DNA from: Rhodococcoides fascians A44A
GTDB lineage: Bacteria > Actinomycetota > Actinomycetes > Mycobacteriales > Mycobacteriaceae
Assembly (NCBI RefSeq): GCF_000760735.1
Contig: NZ_JMEX01000008.1
Location: 838,018 to 902,017 of the forward strand
DNA length: 64,000 bases
Reading direction: 5' to 3'
The notes beneath the pieces are model-generated. The model saw only the letters and a program-made list of their open reading frames with translations, made no database searches and was not told the DNA's origin. Below, piece by piece: positions 26,632-35,710 of the stretch. Both the position numbers and the translations under genes were made by a program. How positions within the stretch are numbered: the first letter of the stretch is position 1; the number at the start of each line of letters is the position of its first letter.

Positions 26632-27096
26632 TCAGAGGCGGTCTTTGACGGCCTTCGACACGCGCGATCCGTCGGCCTTACCCGCAGCCAGCGCGGAGGC
26701 GACCTTCATGACCTGGCCCATCTGCTTCATCCCAGGCCGTTCGCCGATTTCTTCGGCCACCTGGGCGATGGCGGTGTCGGCGACATCGGCCAATTCGGCG
26801 TCCGTGAGCGGCGTCGGCAGGTATTCGTCGATGATCTGCGCTTCGGCGCGCTCGTTCGCTGCGAGCTCTCCGCGGCCGTTCTCGGTGTAGATCTCGGCGG
26901 ATTCGCCGCGCTTCTTCGACTCCTTGGCAAGGACTTTCAGTACCTGCTCGTCGGTCAGATCGTGCGCTTCCTTGCCGGAGACCTCCTCGGTCTGGATCGC
27001 GGCGAGAAGCATACGGATCGTGGCCGTGCGGAGCTTGTCCTTGGCCTTCATGGATGTGGTCAGGTCGGCTCGGAGCTGGGATTTCAGTTCGGACAT
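26632..27096 (-). CDS. YqeY/GatB-domain protein
   Basis: 154 residues from the ATG at 27096. The whole protein is the YqeY domain: MSELKSQLRADLTTSMKAKDK, TATIRMLLAAIQ, AQIIDEYLPTPLTDAEL and GMKQMGQVMKVA. This domain is the tRNA-interacting tail of GatB amidotransferase, but here it stands alone, as in many bacteria. Its cellular role is unclear; tRNA or ribosome binding is plausible. It is divergent from the metallophosphoesterase gene (62 bp between starts). Confidence 0.9.
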   Translation of the reverse strand: MSELKSQLRADLTTSMKAKDKLRTATIRMLLAAIQTEEVSGKEAHDLTDEQVLKVLAKESKKRGESAEIYTENGRGELAANERAEAQIIDEYLPTPLTDAELADVADTAIAQVAEEIGERPGMKQMGQVMKVASALAAGKADGSRVSKAVKDRL

Positions 27097-27158
27097 GTAC
27101 CAGAACGCTACGCGGGCGCCGTCCGCATCCGCACGTCGATTACCTGTACTGACGTATC

Positions 27159-28220
27159 GTGGGAAACGTGTCCGTGAAAAACAATGCTTGGACCCTCCCG
27201 TTCGCCCCGCAGTCGCAGCTCGCATCCGACGCTCTCCGTGCCGCCGCGACACGCGCCCGTGCCAACGCGGAGCAGGCGCCGTTGCAGACGGCAGCCCTGG
27301 CCACGGCCGGTGCTGCAGCGCTCGGCCTCGGGTACGCGACGCTCATCGAGCGCAACGCCTTCGCTCTCCGCGAAGCCACGATGGCTGTCCTCGAGCCGGG
27401 ATCGGCATCGCTGCGTGTTCTGCACATCAGCGATCTGCACATGATGCCGAATCAGCGGCTCAAGCAGAACTGGCTGCGGGAGCTCGACCGGCTCGAACCC
27501 GACCTGGTCGTCAACACCGGCGACAACCTGTCGCATCCGAAGTCCGTCCCCGCCGTCGTCCAGGCTCTCGGCCCGCTCCTGTCCAGGCCTGGCCTGTTCG
27601 TGTTCGGCAGCAACGACTACTTCGCGCCCAAGCCGAAGAACCCGCTGAAGTACTTCAAGAAGAACCACAAGCGCGTTCTGGGTGAATCACTCCCCTGGCG
27701 CGACCTCCGAGCAGCGTTCTCCGAGCGTGGCTGGCACGACGTCACCCACGTCCGTCGCGAACTCGAGATCGCGGGCGTGCGCATCGCGTCCGCGGGCGTC
27801 GACGATCCTCATTTGAAGCGCGATCGCTACGAGACCATCGCCGGCCAACCCAATCCACTGGCGGACCTGCGGCTCGGTATCACGCACTCCCCCGAACCGC
27901 GGGTTCTCGACAAGTTCGCCGAGGACGGCTACGACCTCGTTCTCGCTGGACACACCCACGGCGGTCAGCTGTGCCTTCCGTTCTACGGCGCTCTGGTCAC
28001 CAACTGCGAGATCGATCGGTCACGTGTGAAGGGCCCGTCGAAGTGGGGCGCGCACACGCAGCTGCACGTCTCGGCCGGAATCGGTACGTCGCCGTACGCG
28101 CCTGCACGTTTCTGCTGCCGCCCCGAAGCGACACTGCTGACACTCACTCCAGCACCCCGAAAGGGCCCAAAAGAGGGGTCCGACGAGGGCGTTTCGCGTT
28201 CCGAGGCAGTCGTAAGCTAG
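27159..28220 (+). CDS. Metallophosphoesterase (calcineurin-like, Rv3683 type)
   Basis: 353 residues. Metal-binding motifs are DLHMMPN (DxH), NTGDNLSH (GDN), GSNDY in place of GNHD, and [10 protein letters not shown] near the end. A hydrophobic segment at about 44-60 suggests membrane association before the phosphoesterase domain. Substitution of the GNHE/D His by Ser-Asn-Asp is seen in some YkuE/YaeI-like members; whether both metals bind is uncertain. Three in-frame GTG codons lie at the start (27159, 27168, 27174); the first is listed. The stop is 18 bp before tRNA-Pro. Confidence 0.87.
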   Translation: MGNVSVKNNAWTLPFAPQSQLASDALRAAATRARANAEQAPLQTAALATAGAAALGLGYATLIERNAFALREATMAVLEPGSASLRVLHISDLHMMPNQRLKQNWLRELDRLEPDLVVNTGDNLSHPKSVPAVVQALGPLLSRPGLFVFGSNDYFAPKPKNPLKYFKKNHKRVLGESLPWRDLRAAFSERGWHDVTHVRRELEIAGVRIASAGVDDPHLKRDRYETIAGQPNPLADLRLGITHSPEPRVLDKFAEDGYDLVLAGHTHGGQLCLPFYGALVTNCEIDRSRVKGPSKWGAHTQLHVSAGIGTSPYAPARFCCRPEATLLTLTPAPRKGPKEGSDEGVSRSEAVVS

Positions 28221-28238
28221 ACTTCTGCGTGCGGTACA

Positions 28239-28312
<74 letters not shown>

Positions 28313-28317
28313 CAGCA

Positions 28318-28353
28318 AAGACCCTGATTCGGTTCACGAATCAGGGTCTTTTT
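28318..28353 (+). terminator. Rho-independent terminator of tRNA-Pro
   Basis: A perfect 14-bp stem AAGACCCTGATTCG/CGAATCAGGGTCTT (28318-28331 and 28337-28350) with a 5-nt loop GTTCA runs straight into TTTTT. It starts 5 bp after the tRNA. Confidence 0.93.
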
Positions 28354-28385
28354 GTTGTCTGCGTACTTCCGTTTCGAGACCGAAT

Positions 28386-28420
28386 GTGCCGTTCGGTCAC
28401 TTGAAGTGACCGAACGGCAC
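28386..28420. terminator. 35-bp perfect palindrome downstream of the LLM oxidoreductase gene
   Basis: Arms 28386-28402 and 28404-28420 (17 bp, GTGCCGTTCGGTCACTT and its complement) flank one G. The unit GACCGAA or its complement occurs four times between 28377 and 28427, so alternative hairpins are possible. It lies 23 bp after the minus-strand gene ending at 28444. It is probably that operon's terminator, though no T run follows. Confidence 0.6.
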
Positions 28421-28443
28421 GTTCGGTCCGGAACCGGGGGAAC

Positions 28444-29415
28444 CTAGCTCGATGCGGCGCGCAGTTTCTCCAGCAACGGGCCTGCGGCTTCGGCGAGGAA
28501 GCGTTCCTGGGTTTCGTCGCCGACCTGAACGAGGGCGATGTCGGTGAAGCCGGCTTCCCAGTAGGGCTTGACGGCGTCGACGATGGCGTCGAGGTCGGGG
28601 CCGCAGGGGATGGTGTCGGCTACGTCTTCTTTGCGGACGAATTGTGTTGCGCCTGCGAACCCTGCGGTGGTGGGGAGGTCTGCGTTGACGGCCCAGCCTC
28701 CGGCGAACCAGCGGAATCGGTCGTGGGCGCGGTCGATGGCGGCGTCCTTGTCCGGGTCCCAGGAGATGGGGATCTGGCCGATGGTGCGTGATGGTCCGTC
28801 GTGGTGGTCGACCCAGCCTTCGACGAGGTCTGCGTTGGGTTCGACGGCGATGAGGTGGTCGGCGTAGGGCGCGAATCGGGCGATGGATTTTTCACCGGAC
28901 ACGGCGACGCCGATGGGTACGCCGCCTTCGGGTAGGTCCCAGATGCGTGCGGAGTCGACGCGGAAGTGCTTGCCTTCGTAGGTCACCAAGCCGCCTGCGT
29001 GGAGTTTGCCGATGATGTCGAGTGCTTCGGCGAACATGTCCTGGCGCTTGTCGATGGACGGCCAGCCTTCGCCGACGACGTGTTCGTTGAGGTTTTCGCC
29101 GCTGCCGAGGCCGAGGGTGAAGCGTCCGTCGGCGAGGATCTGGAGGGTTGCTGCTTTCTGTGCGACGACGGCGGGGTGGTACCGGATGATGGGGCACGTC
29201 ACGTAGGTCATGAGCTCGACGCGTTCGGTGGCCTGTGCGACGGCTCCCAGCGTGGTCCAGGCGTACGGTGCGTGGCCCATGGAGGACAGCCATGGTGAGT
29301 AGTGGTCGCTTGCCACCTCGAAGTCGAAGCCGACGTTCTCGGCGCCGACGGCGTACTTCACGAGCTCTTTGGGGCCGCTCTGTTCGGTCATGAGGGTGTA
29401 GCCGAAGTTGGTCAT
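28444..29415 (-). CDS. LLM-class F420-type oxidoreductase (TIGR03557/FGD-like)
   Basis: 323 residues of TIM-barrel luciferase-like fold. The first strand ends FGYTLMTEQ, then SDHYSPW (His equivalent to FGD1 His40) and LGLGSGENLNE with the Glu equivalent to FGD1 Glu109. This pattern indicates coenzyme F420 rather than FMN. The Lys residues that clamp glucose-6-phosphate in FGD1 are not evident, so the substrate probably differs. It ends a minus-strand operon with SDR, GH15 and HAD genes; the SDR stop is 10 bp upstream. Confidence 0.85.
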   Translation of the reverse strand: MTNFGYTLMTEQSGPKELVKYAVGAENVGFDFEVASDHYSPWLSSMGHAPYAWTTLGAVAQATERVELMTYVTCPIIRYHPAVVAQKAATLQILADGRFTLGLGSGENLNEHVVGEGWPSIDKRQDMFAEALDIIGKLHAGGLVTYEGKHFRVDSARIWDLPEGGVPIGVAVSGEKSIARFAPYADHLIAVEPNADLVEGWVDHHDGPSRTIGQIPISWDPDKDAAIDRAHDRFRWFAGGWAVNADLPTTAGFAGATQFVRKEDVADTIPCGPDLDAIVDAVKPYWEAGFTDIALVQVGDETQERFLAEAAGPLLEKLRAASS

Positions 29416-29425
29416 GGTGCCTCCT

Positions 29426-30226
29426 CTAGATGGTTGCGACGGACCCGGAGTCCACGCGGTAGTTGGTGCCGTTGACGAAGGATGCGCGTTCCGAGCAGAG
29501 GAACACGACGACGGATGCGACCTCGTCGGGTTCGCCGCGTCGTTTCAGTTCCATGAAGGGTCGTTCCTCGTCGAGGAAGGTCTCGATTGCTTCGTCGCGG
29601 TCGGTGCCGCGTTCGTCGGCACGTTTGTCCATCATCTTGTCCGTCATCGGGGTGTGGATGAAGGCGGGTGAGACCGCATTGACCAAAATACCTTCGGATG
29701 CATAGGTTTTGGACAGTCCTTTGGTCAGCGACAGGATTCCTGCCTTCGACGCGCAGTACGGCAGTTCGTCGATGTAGGGCTGCTCGGCGTCCTCGGATGC
29801 GAGCAGAACGATGCGTCCCCACCCACCGCGCCGCAGTGCGGGCAGGAAGGCTCGGACCACCCGCACCGGCCCGAGCAGGTCGGTTTCGACGGTGCTGGCC
29901 CATCCTTCGTCGTCGATTTCGTGGAAGAGTCCTTGCGCGCCGGTCACTCCCGCGGATTGAACGAGTATGTCGATGTCGCCGACCGCCGCTGCTGTCTTCC
30001 GGGCGAGTTCGGCGACACTGTCGGCGTCGGTCACGTCGGCGGCGAAGGCGAACAATTTGTCCGGGGCGGCGTCGAGTTCGGCTGCTGCTTTCGTCAGCGT
30101 CTCTTCGTCCCGGTCGGTGACCACGACCGTGACTCCTTCTTGGAGAAGCAATCGAGCTGTGTGCCAACCGATGCCGGAGTCCGCCCCTGTCACGACCGCA
30201 ACGCGGCCTTCGATTCCCAGATCCAT
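29426..30226 (-). CDS. Short-chain dehydrogenase/reductase
   Basis: 266 residues with the classical SDR cofactor loop TGADSGIG, an acidic Asp after the second strand (VVTDRDE) favouring NAD over NADP, the QSAGVTG equivalent of NNAG, and the active site YCASK. The catalytic Ser lies in LLASED. A long insertion (PMTDKMMDKRADERGTDRDE) precedes the C-terminal helix. The substrate is unknown. It lies 23 bp downstream of the GH15 gene and 10 bp upstream of the LLM gene, so the four genes are probably one transcript. Confidence 0.88.
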   Translation of the reverse strand: MDLGIEGRVAVVTGADSGIGWHTARLLLQEGVTVVVTDRDEETLTKAAAELDAAPDKLFAFAADVTDADSVAELARKTAAAVGDIDILVQSAGVTGAQGLFHEIDDEGWASTVETDLLGPVRVVRAFLPALRRGGWGRIVLLASEDAEQPYIDELPYCASKAGILSLTKGLSKTYASEGILVNAVSPAFIHTPMTDKMMDKRADERGTDRDEAIETFLDEERPFMELKRRGEPDEVASVVVFLCSERASFVNGTNYRVDSGSVATI

Positions 30227-30249
30227 GTGTGCGTCCTCGTTCCTACGAG

Positions 30250-32028
30250 TCAGTTCGTTGCGTCGTGCGAATGCGCAATCGTCAGCGCTGCGTTCACCAG
30301 GGCCAGGTGGCTCAAGCCCTGCGGGAAGTTACCCAGAAACGACCCGTCCGAAGCATCGATCATCTCGCTGTAGAGACCGACGTCGTTGGACGTCTCGACG
30401 AGTTGGTCCATCAGTTCGGATGCTTCGGCGTCGCGTCCGACACAGGCGAGCGCCGAGACGCGCCAGAAGCCGCACGCGACGAACGTGGCCTCCTCCTTGT
30501 CGACGCCGCTGTATCGGTAGAGATGTGGACCGACGCCGAGCTCACGGCCCAACGCATCGATGGTCGACGAAAGCCGTTCTCCCCGATCGAAATCCATCTC
30601 CGCGGCCAGTAGCACCGAGGCGTCGAGACCGTCTGCTCCCGGGTAGGCGAGGTAGGCCTGTCGTTCTTCGGACCAGCATTCCTCCTCGACGTAGCGCCTG
30701 ATGCGCCCGCGTTCGGCGCGCCACCTGTCGGCGACGCCGGGGATCTGCCCCTCTTCGGCGAGGTGGACTGCGCAGTCGAGCGCTTGCCAGCAGCCCAGTT
30801 TGGAGCTGGTGTAGTGCTGTTCGTCCTCGAGTTCCCAGATTCCGGCGTCGCGGCGCTGCCAGGAGTCGCAGGCTTCGTCGGCGATGGTGGCCAGCAGTCT
30901 GCCGGTTTCGGCGTCGAGTACGTTGCCTGCGTCCACGTACAACCGCACGATCGCGAACAGGTCTCCGAAGATCCCCAGCTGCAACTGATCTGCGGCGGCG
31001 TTGCCGTTGACGACGGGTCCGACGCCGCGCCATCCCGGCACGTCGGGTTGTTCGGTGCCGCCGGGGAGTTCGCCGCCGAGCGTGTAGAACACGTTGACGA
31101 GAGGATCGTTGAGCCGGATGACCTTCAGCAGCCAGGCCACTGCGGCGTGTACTTCTTCACGTAGACCGAACCTGATGAGCGCTCGGATCGTGTAGGCGGT
31201 GTCGCGGACCCATGCGTAGCGGTAGTCCCAGTTCTTGCCACCGGTCCTGTTCTCCGGCAGGGACGTCGTCGCGGCTGCGGCTATTGCACCGGAGGGACTG
31301 TGCAGCAACAGTTTCAGAGCAAGGGCACTGCGTGCTACGTGCTCTTTCCACGGTCCGTCGTAGTGGAATTCGTCGGACCACATCCTCCAGTTGCCGACGG
31401 TGCGGTCGATACCTTCGTCGACCTTGATGGGCTCGGGCAGATGCAGCGGTTCGTTCTCGGTGCCGACCAGCCCGATCAGGTGACGTGATCCGGGCGCCGT
31501 CGTGAACGTGCCGTCGATGATCTGGTCTCCGACGGTCACGTCGTCCGCCTCGAGGGTGCGAACGGCCATCGTCAGGCCGTCGGCGCGGAGCACGGTGCCG
31601 TGCTGGGTGTCGTACGCCCACGGGGACGCGATACCGAGCATGGTTCCCGGGGCTACCTTCCATGCCATGTCGACGGTTCCCTGCACACCGTCGATGCGAC
31701 GTCCGAGTTCCACCCAGGGCAGCCTGCCGGCCACCCCGGTGTTGAGCGAGTCGGTGACGCGGACAGTTCCCGTGTCGGTCGTGTACAACGTCGTCAGCAC
31801 GTTGGTTCCCTCGACGAATTCACGCTCTACGGAGAAGGGTTCGACGGGGGCGAGCGCGAAGGTGCCGCCGTGCTCGGCGTCCAGGACGGCGGCGAACGGG
31901 GGCGGCGAGTCGAGGTTGGGGATGGGAAGCCAGTCGATTCGGCCGTCGTCGGCGATCAGGGCGACCGTCCGTCCGTCTCCGATCGCTGCGTAGTCTTCGA
32001 TTGCTGCGTAGCCGTCCTGACGACTCAT
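30250..32028 (-). CDS. Glycoside hydrolase family 15 (glucoamylase or trehalase type)
   Basis: 592 residues from the ATG that overlaps the HAD stop as ATGA. An N-terminal beta-sandwich (IGDGRTVALIADDGRIDWLPIPNLDSP) is followed by the (alpha/alpha)6 barrel with NWDYRYAWVRDTAYTIRAL, the GH15 hallmark, and LGNFPQGLSHLALVNAA. In actinobacteria this architecture includes the trehalase Rv2402 type, which splits trehalose to glucose, as well as glucoamylases. Pairing with a sugar-phosphatase-like HAD supports sugar metabolism. No signal peptide is seen, so it acts in the cytoplasm. Confidence 0.88.
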   Translation of the reverse strand: MSRQDGYAAIEDYAAIGDGRTVALIADDGRIDWLPIPNLDSPPPFAAVLDAEHGGTFALAPVEPFSVEREFVEGTNVLTTLYTTDTGTVRVTDSLNTGVAGRLPWVELGRRIDGVQGTVDMAWKVAPGTMLGIASPWAYDTQHGTVLRADGLTMAVRTLEADDVTVGDQIIDGTFTTAPGSRHLIGLVGTENEPLHLPEPIKVDEGIDRTVGNWRMWSDEFHYDGPWKEHVARSALALKLLLHSPSGAIAAAATTSLPENRTGGKNWDYRYAWVRDTAYTIRALIRFGLREEVHAAVAWLLKVIRLNDPLVNVFYTLGGELPGGTEQPDVPGWRGVGPVVNGNAAADQLQLGIFGDLFAIVRLYVDAGNVLDAETGRLLATIADEACDSWQRRDAGIWELEDEQHYTSSKLGCWQALDCAVHLAEEGQIPGVADRWRAERGRIRRYVEEECWSEERQAYLAYPGADGLDASVLLAAEMDFDRGERLSSTIDALGRELGVGPHLYRYSGVDKEEATFVACGFWRVSALACVGRDAEASELMDQLVETSNDVGLYSEMIDASDGSFLGNFPQGLSHLALVNAALTIAHSHDATN

Positions 32029-32702
32029 ACGGCGGTCAACCTCGCGATGGGGCTGTCGGTCAGTTGTTCGACGAGGTCCGCCGGGTCCTCGTAGACCGCT
32101 TCTGCGCCGGCCGCGCGTAATTCGGCGTCGGGTACTCCTCCGCACCGGACGCCGATTCCTGCCACTCCGACGCGTCTGGACGCCTTCATGTCCCACACGC
32201 TGTCGCCGATCATGACCGCTCCGCGGGCTTCGACGCCTGCGCGTTGCAGAGCGACGTCGACGATCTCGGGGCTCGGCTTGGCCACGTCGGCGTCCTCGGA
32301 CGACGTCACGACGGACACGATGTCCTCGACGTCGAGGAGGTCACGGAGGTGGGCGAGTTCGTTCTCGGGTGCCGACGTGGCCAGTACGACGGTCAGGCCT
32401 GCATCGTCGATGCGCTGCAGCAACTCTCGCGCGCCGGGCAGAATTTGCAGCCGCGCGATCGCTTGCTGGTAGTAGCTGGTGTGCAAATCCTTCGCTTCGA
32501 GTGCTGCGGCACTGTCGGAGGACCCGACGAGCGATTCGAGTAGCTTGTCGCCGTCCATGCCGATGCACCGGTGGATCCTCCACGACGGGACGGTCACCCC
32601 GGCGTCGGCGAACGCTCTGGACCACGCGTCCACGTGAACGTAGTTGGAGTCCACCAGGGTGCCGTCGATGTCGAACAGGACTGCGCCTGAAGTCGAAGTC
32701 AT
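32025..32702 (-). CDS. HAD-superfamily phosphatase (beta-phosphoglucomutase/phosphatase-like)
   Basis: 225 residues with FDIDGTLVDSN (nucleophile and acid Asp), a helical cap, the Ser/Thr motif VVLATSAPENE, Lys in VAKPSPEIVDVAL and MIGDSVWDMKASRRVG (metal Asp). This is HAD subfamily IA with type 1 cap, as in phosphoglycolate phosphatase and beta-phosphoglucomutase. It heads the operon and is translationally coupled to the GH15 gene, suggesting a sugar-phosphate substrate. Confidence 0.88.
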   Translation of the reverse strand: MTSTSGAVLFDIDGTLVDSNYVHVDAWSRAFADAGVTVPSWRIHRCIGMDGDKLLESLVGSSDSAAALEAKDLHTSYYQQAIARLQILPGARELLQRIDDAGLTVVLATSAPENELAHLRDLLDVEDIVSVVTSSEDADVAKPSPEIVDVALQRAGVEARGAVMIGDSVWDMKASRRVGVAGIGVRCGGVPDAELRAAGAEAVYEDPADLVEQLTDSPIARLTAV

Positions 32703-32737
32703 TGCCCACGGCTACCCGCGTCGTACCGGGGTGAAAC

Positions 32738-32779
32738 GTGAGCAGGCCCCCTTCCCGATGGGGAAGAGGGCCTGCTCAC
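32738..32779. terminator. 19-bp hairpin terminator downstream of dps
   Basis: Arms 32738-32756 (starting GTGAGCAGGCCC) and 32761-32779 pair over 19 bp with one mismatch and a 4-nt loop. It starts 11 bp after the dps stop on the minus strand and insulates the HAD operon promoter from dps. Confidence 0.85.
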
Positions 32780-32789
32780 AGGGTTGCGG

Positions 32790-33263
32790 TCAGTCGACCT
32801 GCGCTTGCCACATCCAGTGCAGTTGCTCCAGACGGGCGGTGATGGCGATGAGCAGATCCTGCGTCACGGGATCTGCGGCCTCGGTGTCCGCGATGCGCCC
32901 TCGGAGCCGATCCACCACTGCGGCAAGGTTGTCCACCACGGCGGCGATCACTTGCTCGTCCTTGGTCCAGCCTTCACCGAATCCCTTGGTGCCTGCTGTG
33001 GCCGACACCGTGGCCGAGCGTCCGTCCGGGCTGACTCCGATCGCCGTTGCACGTTCGGCGGCCTCGTCGGTGAAGTCCCGTGCTGCGGTGACGAGTTCGT
33101 CCAACGCGAGGTGCACCGAACGGAAGTTCTTGCCGATGACGTTCCAGTGCGCCTGCTTCGCGATGAGGGACAGGTCGATCAGGTCGACGACGGTGCCCTG
33201 CAGGGCATCTCCGGCAATCTTCTGCTGACCTGCATCGAGAGTGCTGCTGATGGGGTTGGTCAT
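32790..33263 (-). CDS. dps: Dps family DNA-protecting ferritin
   Basis: 157 residues from the ATG at 33263, with GGAGG 8 nt upstream. The inter-subunit ferroxidase site is present: KQAHWNVIGKNF (His) then VHLALDEL (His, Asp, Glu). A four-helix bundle continues to HWMWQAQVD. It oxidises Fe(II) with hydrogen peroxide and stores iron in a 12-mer, often bound to DNA. It is 76 bp downstream of katA on the same strand, so the two form a peroxide-defence pair. Confidence 0.93.
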   Translation of the reverse strand: MTNPISSTLDAGQQKIAGDALQGTVVDLIDLSLIAKQAHWNVIGKNFRSVHLALDELVTAARDFTDEAAERATAIGVSPDGRSATVSATAGTKGFGEGWTKDEQVIAAVVDNLAAVVDRLRGRIADTEAADPVTQDLLIAITARLEQLHWMWQAQVD

Positions 33264-33339
33264 GAGTGCGCCTCCTACGTTCTCAACGGTCGCTCGGCTC
33301 AACGGCCCGGACGTGGACGATGTTCCCGATTGTGACGCG

Positions 33340-34857
33340 TCAGACCTTCTCGGCCTCGTCGCCGGGGGTGGTCGGCGATTGACTGGTCGTCGGCGCTGCG
33401 TCACTCTGGCCTGCGCGCACACCTTCCTCGACCTTCTTGCCGAGGTCGGGGTCGACGTTCGTCCAGTACTCGAAGACGCGTTGCAGCACGGGCTCGGTCA
33501 CTCCGTTGAGTGCGTGGCCGACGATGTTGCCCGCCAGACGCTCTCGCTGATCGTCGTCCATGACCTCGCGGACGAGGATGCCGGCCTGTGCGAAGTCACT
33601 GTCCTCGGGATGCTCGATGTATCCGGTGCGGACGAAACGTGGCTCGAAGTCCCACGATCCGTCGTCTCCGTACTTCGCGGTGTCCGCGTGCGGGCCGCCG
33701 TACGAGTTGGGTGCGTACACCGGAGTGTCGGCGGAGTTGAACGAGTACCGCATCGACCCTTCCTTGGAGTAGGAGTTGACCTGGGCCTTGGGTGCGTTGA
33801 CCGGCAGCTGCGCGTAGTTGGTGCCGATGCGGTAACGGTGCGCGTCGGCGTAGGAGAAGATGCGTCCGAGCAGCATCTTGTCCGGGCTGGCGGCGATTCC
33901 CGGTACCAGGTTCGACGGTTCGAACGAGCTCTGCTCGATCTGCGCGAAGAAGTTCTCCGGGTTGCGGTTCAGGGTCAGCTTGCCGACCTTGATCTTCGGG
34001 TAGTCCTTCTGCGACCACACCTTCGTGAGGTCGAAGGGGTTGTACTTGTAGCCCTCGGCCTCGTCGTACAACATGACCTGGATGTAGAAGTCCCAGCTCG
34101 GGAAGTCGCCTTCGGAGATCGCACCGAACAGGTCCTGACGATGGTGATCGGGGGAGGTTCCCGCGAGCTCGTCGGCCTTCTCCTGGGTCAGGAAGTCGAT
34201 GCCCTGGTTGGTCTTGAAGTGGAACTTCACCCAGGAACGCTCGCCGGCGTCGTTGATGAACTGGTACGTGTGTGAGCCGAAGCCGTCCATGTGGCGGTAG
34301 CTCTTGGGGATACCCCGGTCACCCATGAGCCAGGTGACCTGGTGGGCGGACTCGGGTGAGAGCGTCCAGAAGTCCCATTGCATGTTGTGGTCGCGCAGCC
34401 CGGAGTCCGGCATGCGCTTCTGGCTGCGGATGAAGTCCTGGAACTTGATGGGATCCTTGACGAAGAACACCGGGGTGTTGTTTCCGACGAGGTCCCAGTT
34501 GCCTTCGGTGGTGTAGAACTTCAGCGCGAATCCGCGCGGGTCCCGCCAGGTGTCCGGGCTTCCCTGCTCACCGGCGACGGTGGAGAACCGGGCGAGCGCT
34601 TCGGTCTTGACGCCCTTCTGCAGGGCGGCGGCCTTGGTGTACTTCGAGATGTCCTCGGTGATTTCGAGGACTCCGAACGCACCCGCACCCTTGGCGTGCA
34701 CGACGCGCTCCGGGACACGCTCACGGTTGAACTGAGCCATCTTCTCGATGAGGTAGTGGTCCTGAAGAAGGATCGGGCCTTGTGTTCCTGCCGTCAACGA
34801 CTGGTCGTCGCTGGGTACGGGGATTCCGGAGTTGCTGGTGGTGGCCGGTTCTGTCAT
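33340..34857 (-). CDS. katA: Monofunctional heme catalase (KatA type)
   Basis: 505 residues. The distal His54 ([12 protein letters not shown]), Asn127 in [11 protein letters not shown] and the proximal heme ligand Tyr336 in [12 protein letters not shown] are all intact, as are [12 protein letters not shown] and the NADPH-region residues of small-subunit catalases. The length is that of clade 3 enzymes. It converts peroxide to water and oxygen in the cytoplasm. A small inverted repeat lies in the 5' leader. It is transcribed toward dps. Confidence 0.96.
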   Translation of the reverse strand: MTEPATTSNSGIPVPSDDQSLTAGTQGPILLQDHYLIEKMAQFNRERVPERVVHAKGAGAFGVLEITEDISKYTKAAALQKGVKTEALARFSTVAGEQGSPDTWRDPRGFALKFYTTEGNWDLVGNNTPVFFVKDPIKFQDFIRSQKRMPDSGLRDHNMQWDFWTLSPESAHQVTWLMGDRGIPKSYRHMDGFGSHTYQFINDAGERSWVKFHFKTNQGIDFLTQEKADELAGTSPDHHRQDLFGAISEGDFPSWDFYIQVMLYDEAEGYKYNPFDLTKVWSQKDYPKIKVGKLTLNRNPENFFAQIEQSSFEPSNLVPGIAASPDKMLLGRIFSYADAHRYRIGTNYAQLPVNAPKAQVNSYSKEGSMRYSFNSADTPVYAPNSYGGPHADTAKYGDDGSWDFEPRFVRTGYIEHPEDSDFAQAGILVREVMDDDQRERLAGNIVGHALNGVTEPVLQRVFEYWTNVDPDLGKKVEEGVRAGQSDAAPTTSQSPTTPGDEAEKV

Positions 34858-34888
34858 TCGGGCTGCCTCCTGAGAGATTCACTGAGGA

Positions 34889-34913
34889 CAGTCGGAGGGG
34901 CTGGCTCCGACTG
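34889..34913. promoter_or_regulatory. Inverted repeat in the katA leader
   Basis: CAGTCGGA (34889-34896) and TCCGACTG (34906-34913) are perfect complements around 9 bp, 31 bp upstream of the katA start. It could be an operator or a leader hairpin. It does not match a peroxide-regulator consensus I know. Confidence 0.4.
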
Positions 34914-35047
34914 CCATGGCTGTACTCGGAACGTCTATCACGCTCGTATAACCGGTCTGCGTGTTTTCGAACCTGTTCAGGCCATTTTTTTGAATCAGTC
35001 AAAAGACGCGAGTGGAGCCAGCGGGACCGACCGGATGACACCGGCCG

Positions 35048-35704
35048 TCAGACTTCGATGTCACCCACCAGCCGCGATGCACCTGTCGACATGGTCCCGG
35101 ACACGATCTGGAGGCCGAAGTGGGAACCGGGACGCAGCCAGTCCCCCAGCGACGGTCCTGTCGCGTCGACCTGCACGCGGCACAGTCTCGCCTTGCCCTT
35201 GAGCGAGGCGCCGGCCAGGGAGACTTCCTCGTCGACGGGTTGCGCGAAGCCGAGACCGCCCCGAATCGGGAACCGCGGCCCGACGCCTCGTGCGGCGACG
35301 TCGACAGCCCATCCGTCGCCGCTGGCCGTCGATGTCCCCAGCACGTCACCGCCGAAGTGTGCGAGCACCTTGGGGAGGTTCCAATGTGTGCGTCCTCCGT
35401 GCACGGATGTCTCGGAGTCGACGGCGATGAACGGCACGGCCATGCGAGGCATCGCGCCGATGAGCTTCCCCGGCCGCCGCAGGACCGGGCTGGCGAGGAT
35501 CTCTCGGTACGGGCCGACCGGTGAATCCAGATAGTCGACGACCATGGCCATGGTCACCGGCAGATCTTTCTGCGGAAGCAGTCCGCGTCCTTCGTCGGTC
35601 GCGCGATGCCACCAGATCGTGGCGCGTACCGACGCAGGCCACGGCGGTGGCGGGCTCTGCGGCCACTCGGTTCTGGGTGACTCGGATTCACTGACGCTCC
35701 ACAT
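35048..35704 (-). CDS. Acetoacetate decarboxylase-family protein
   Basis: 218 residues. The family block VDYLDSPVGPYREILASPVL and the region HWNLPKVLAHFGGD, where Lys would be the Schiff-base residue of acetoacetate decarboxylase, are visible. True ADC uses paired Lys residues and a Glu; only one Lys is clear here, so the enzyme may be a decarboxylase, hydratase or aldolase-like relative. It is the last gene of a TetR-BVMO-GMC-ADC operon, 6 bp after the GMC stop, and may process a beta-keto or ring-opened product. Confidence 0.7.
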   Translation of the reverse strand: MWSVSESESPRTEWPQSPPPPWPASVRATIWWHRATDEGRGLLPQKDLPVTMAMVVDYLDSPVGPYREILASPVLRRPGKLIGAMPRMAVPFIAVDSETSVHGGRTHWNLPKVLAHFGGDVLGTSTASGDGWAVDVAARGVGPRFPIRGGLGFAQPVDEEVSLAGASLKGKARLCRVQVDATGPSLGDWLRPGSHFGLQIVSGTMSTGASRLVGDIEV

Positions 35705-35710
35705 GGGACG

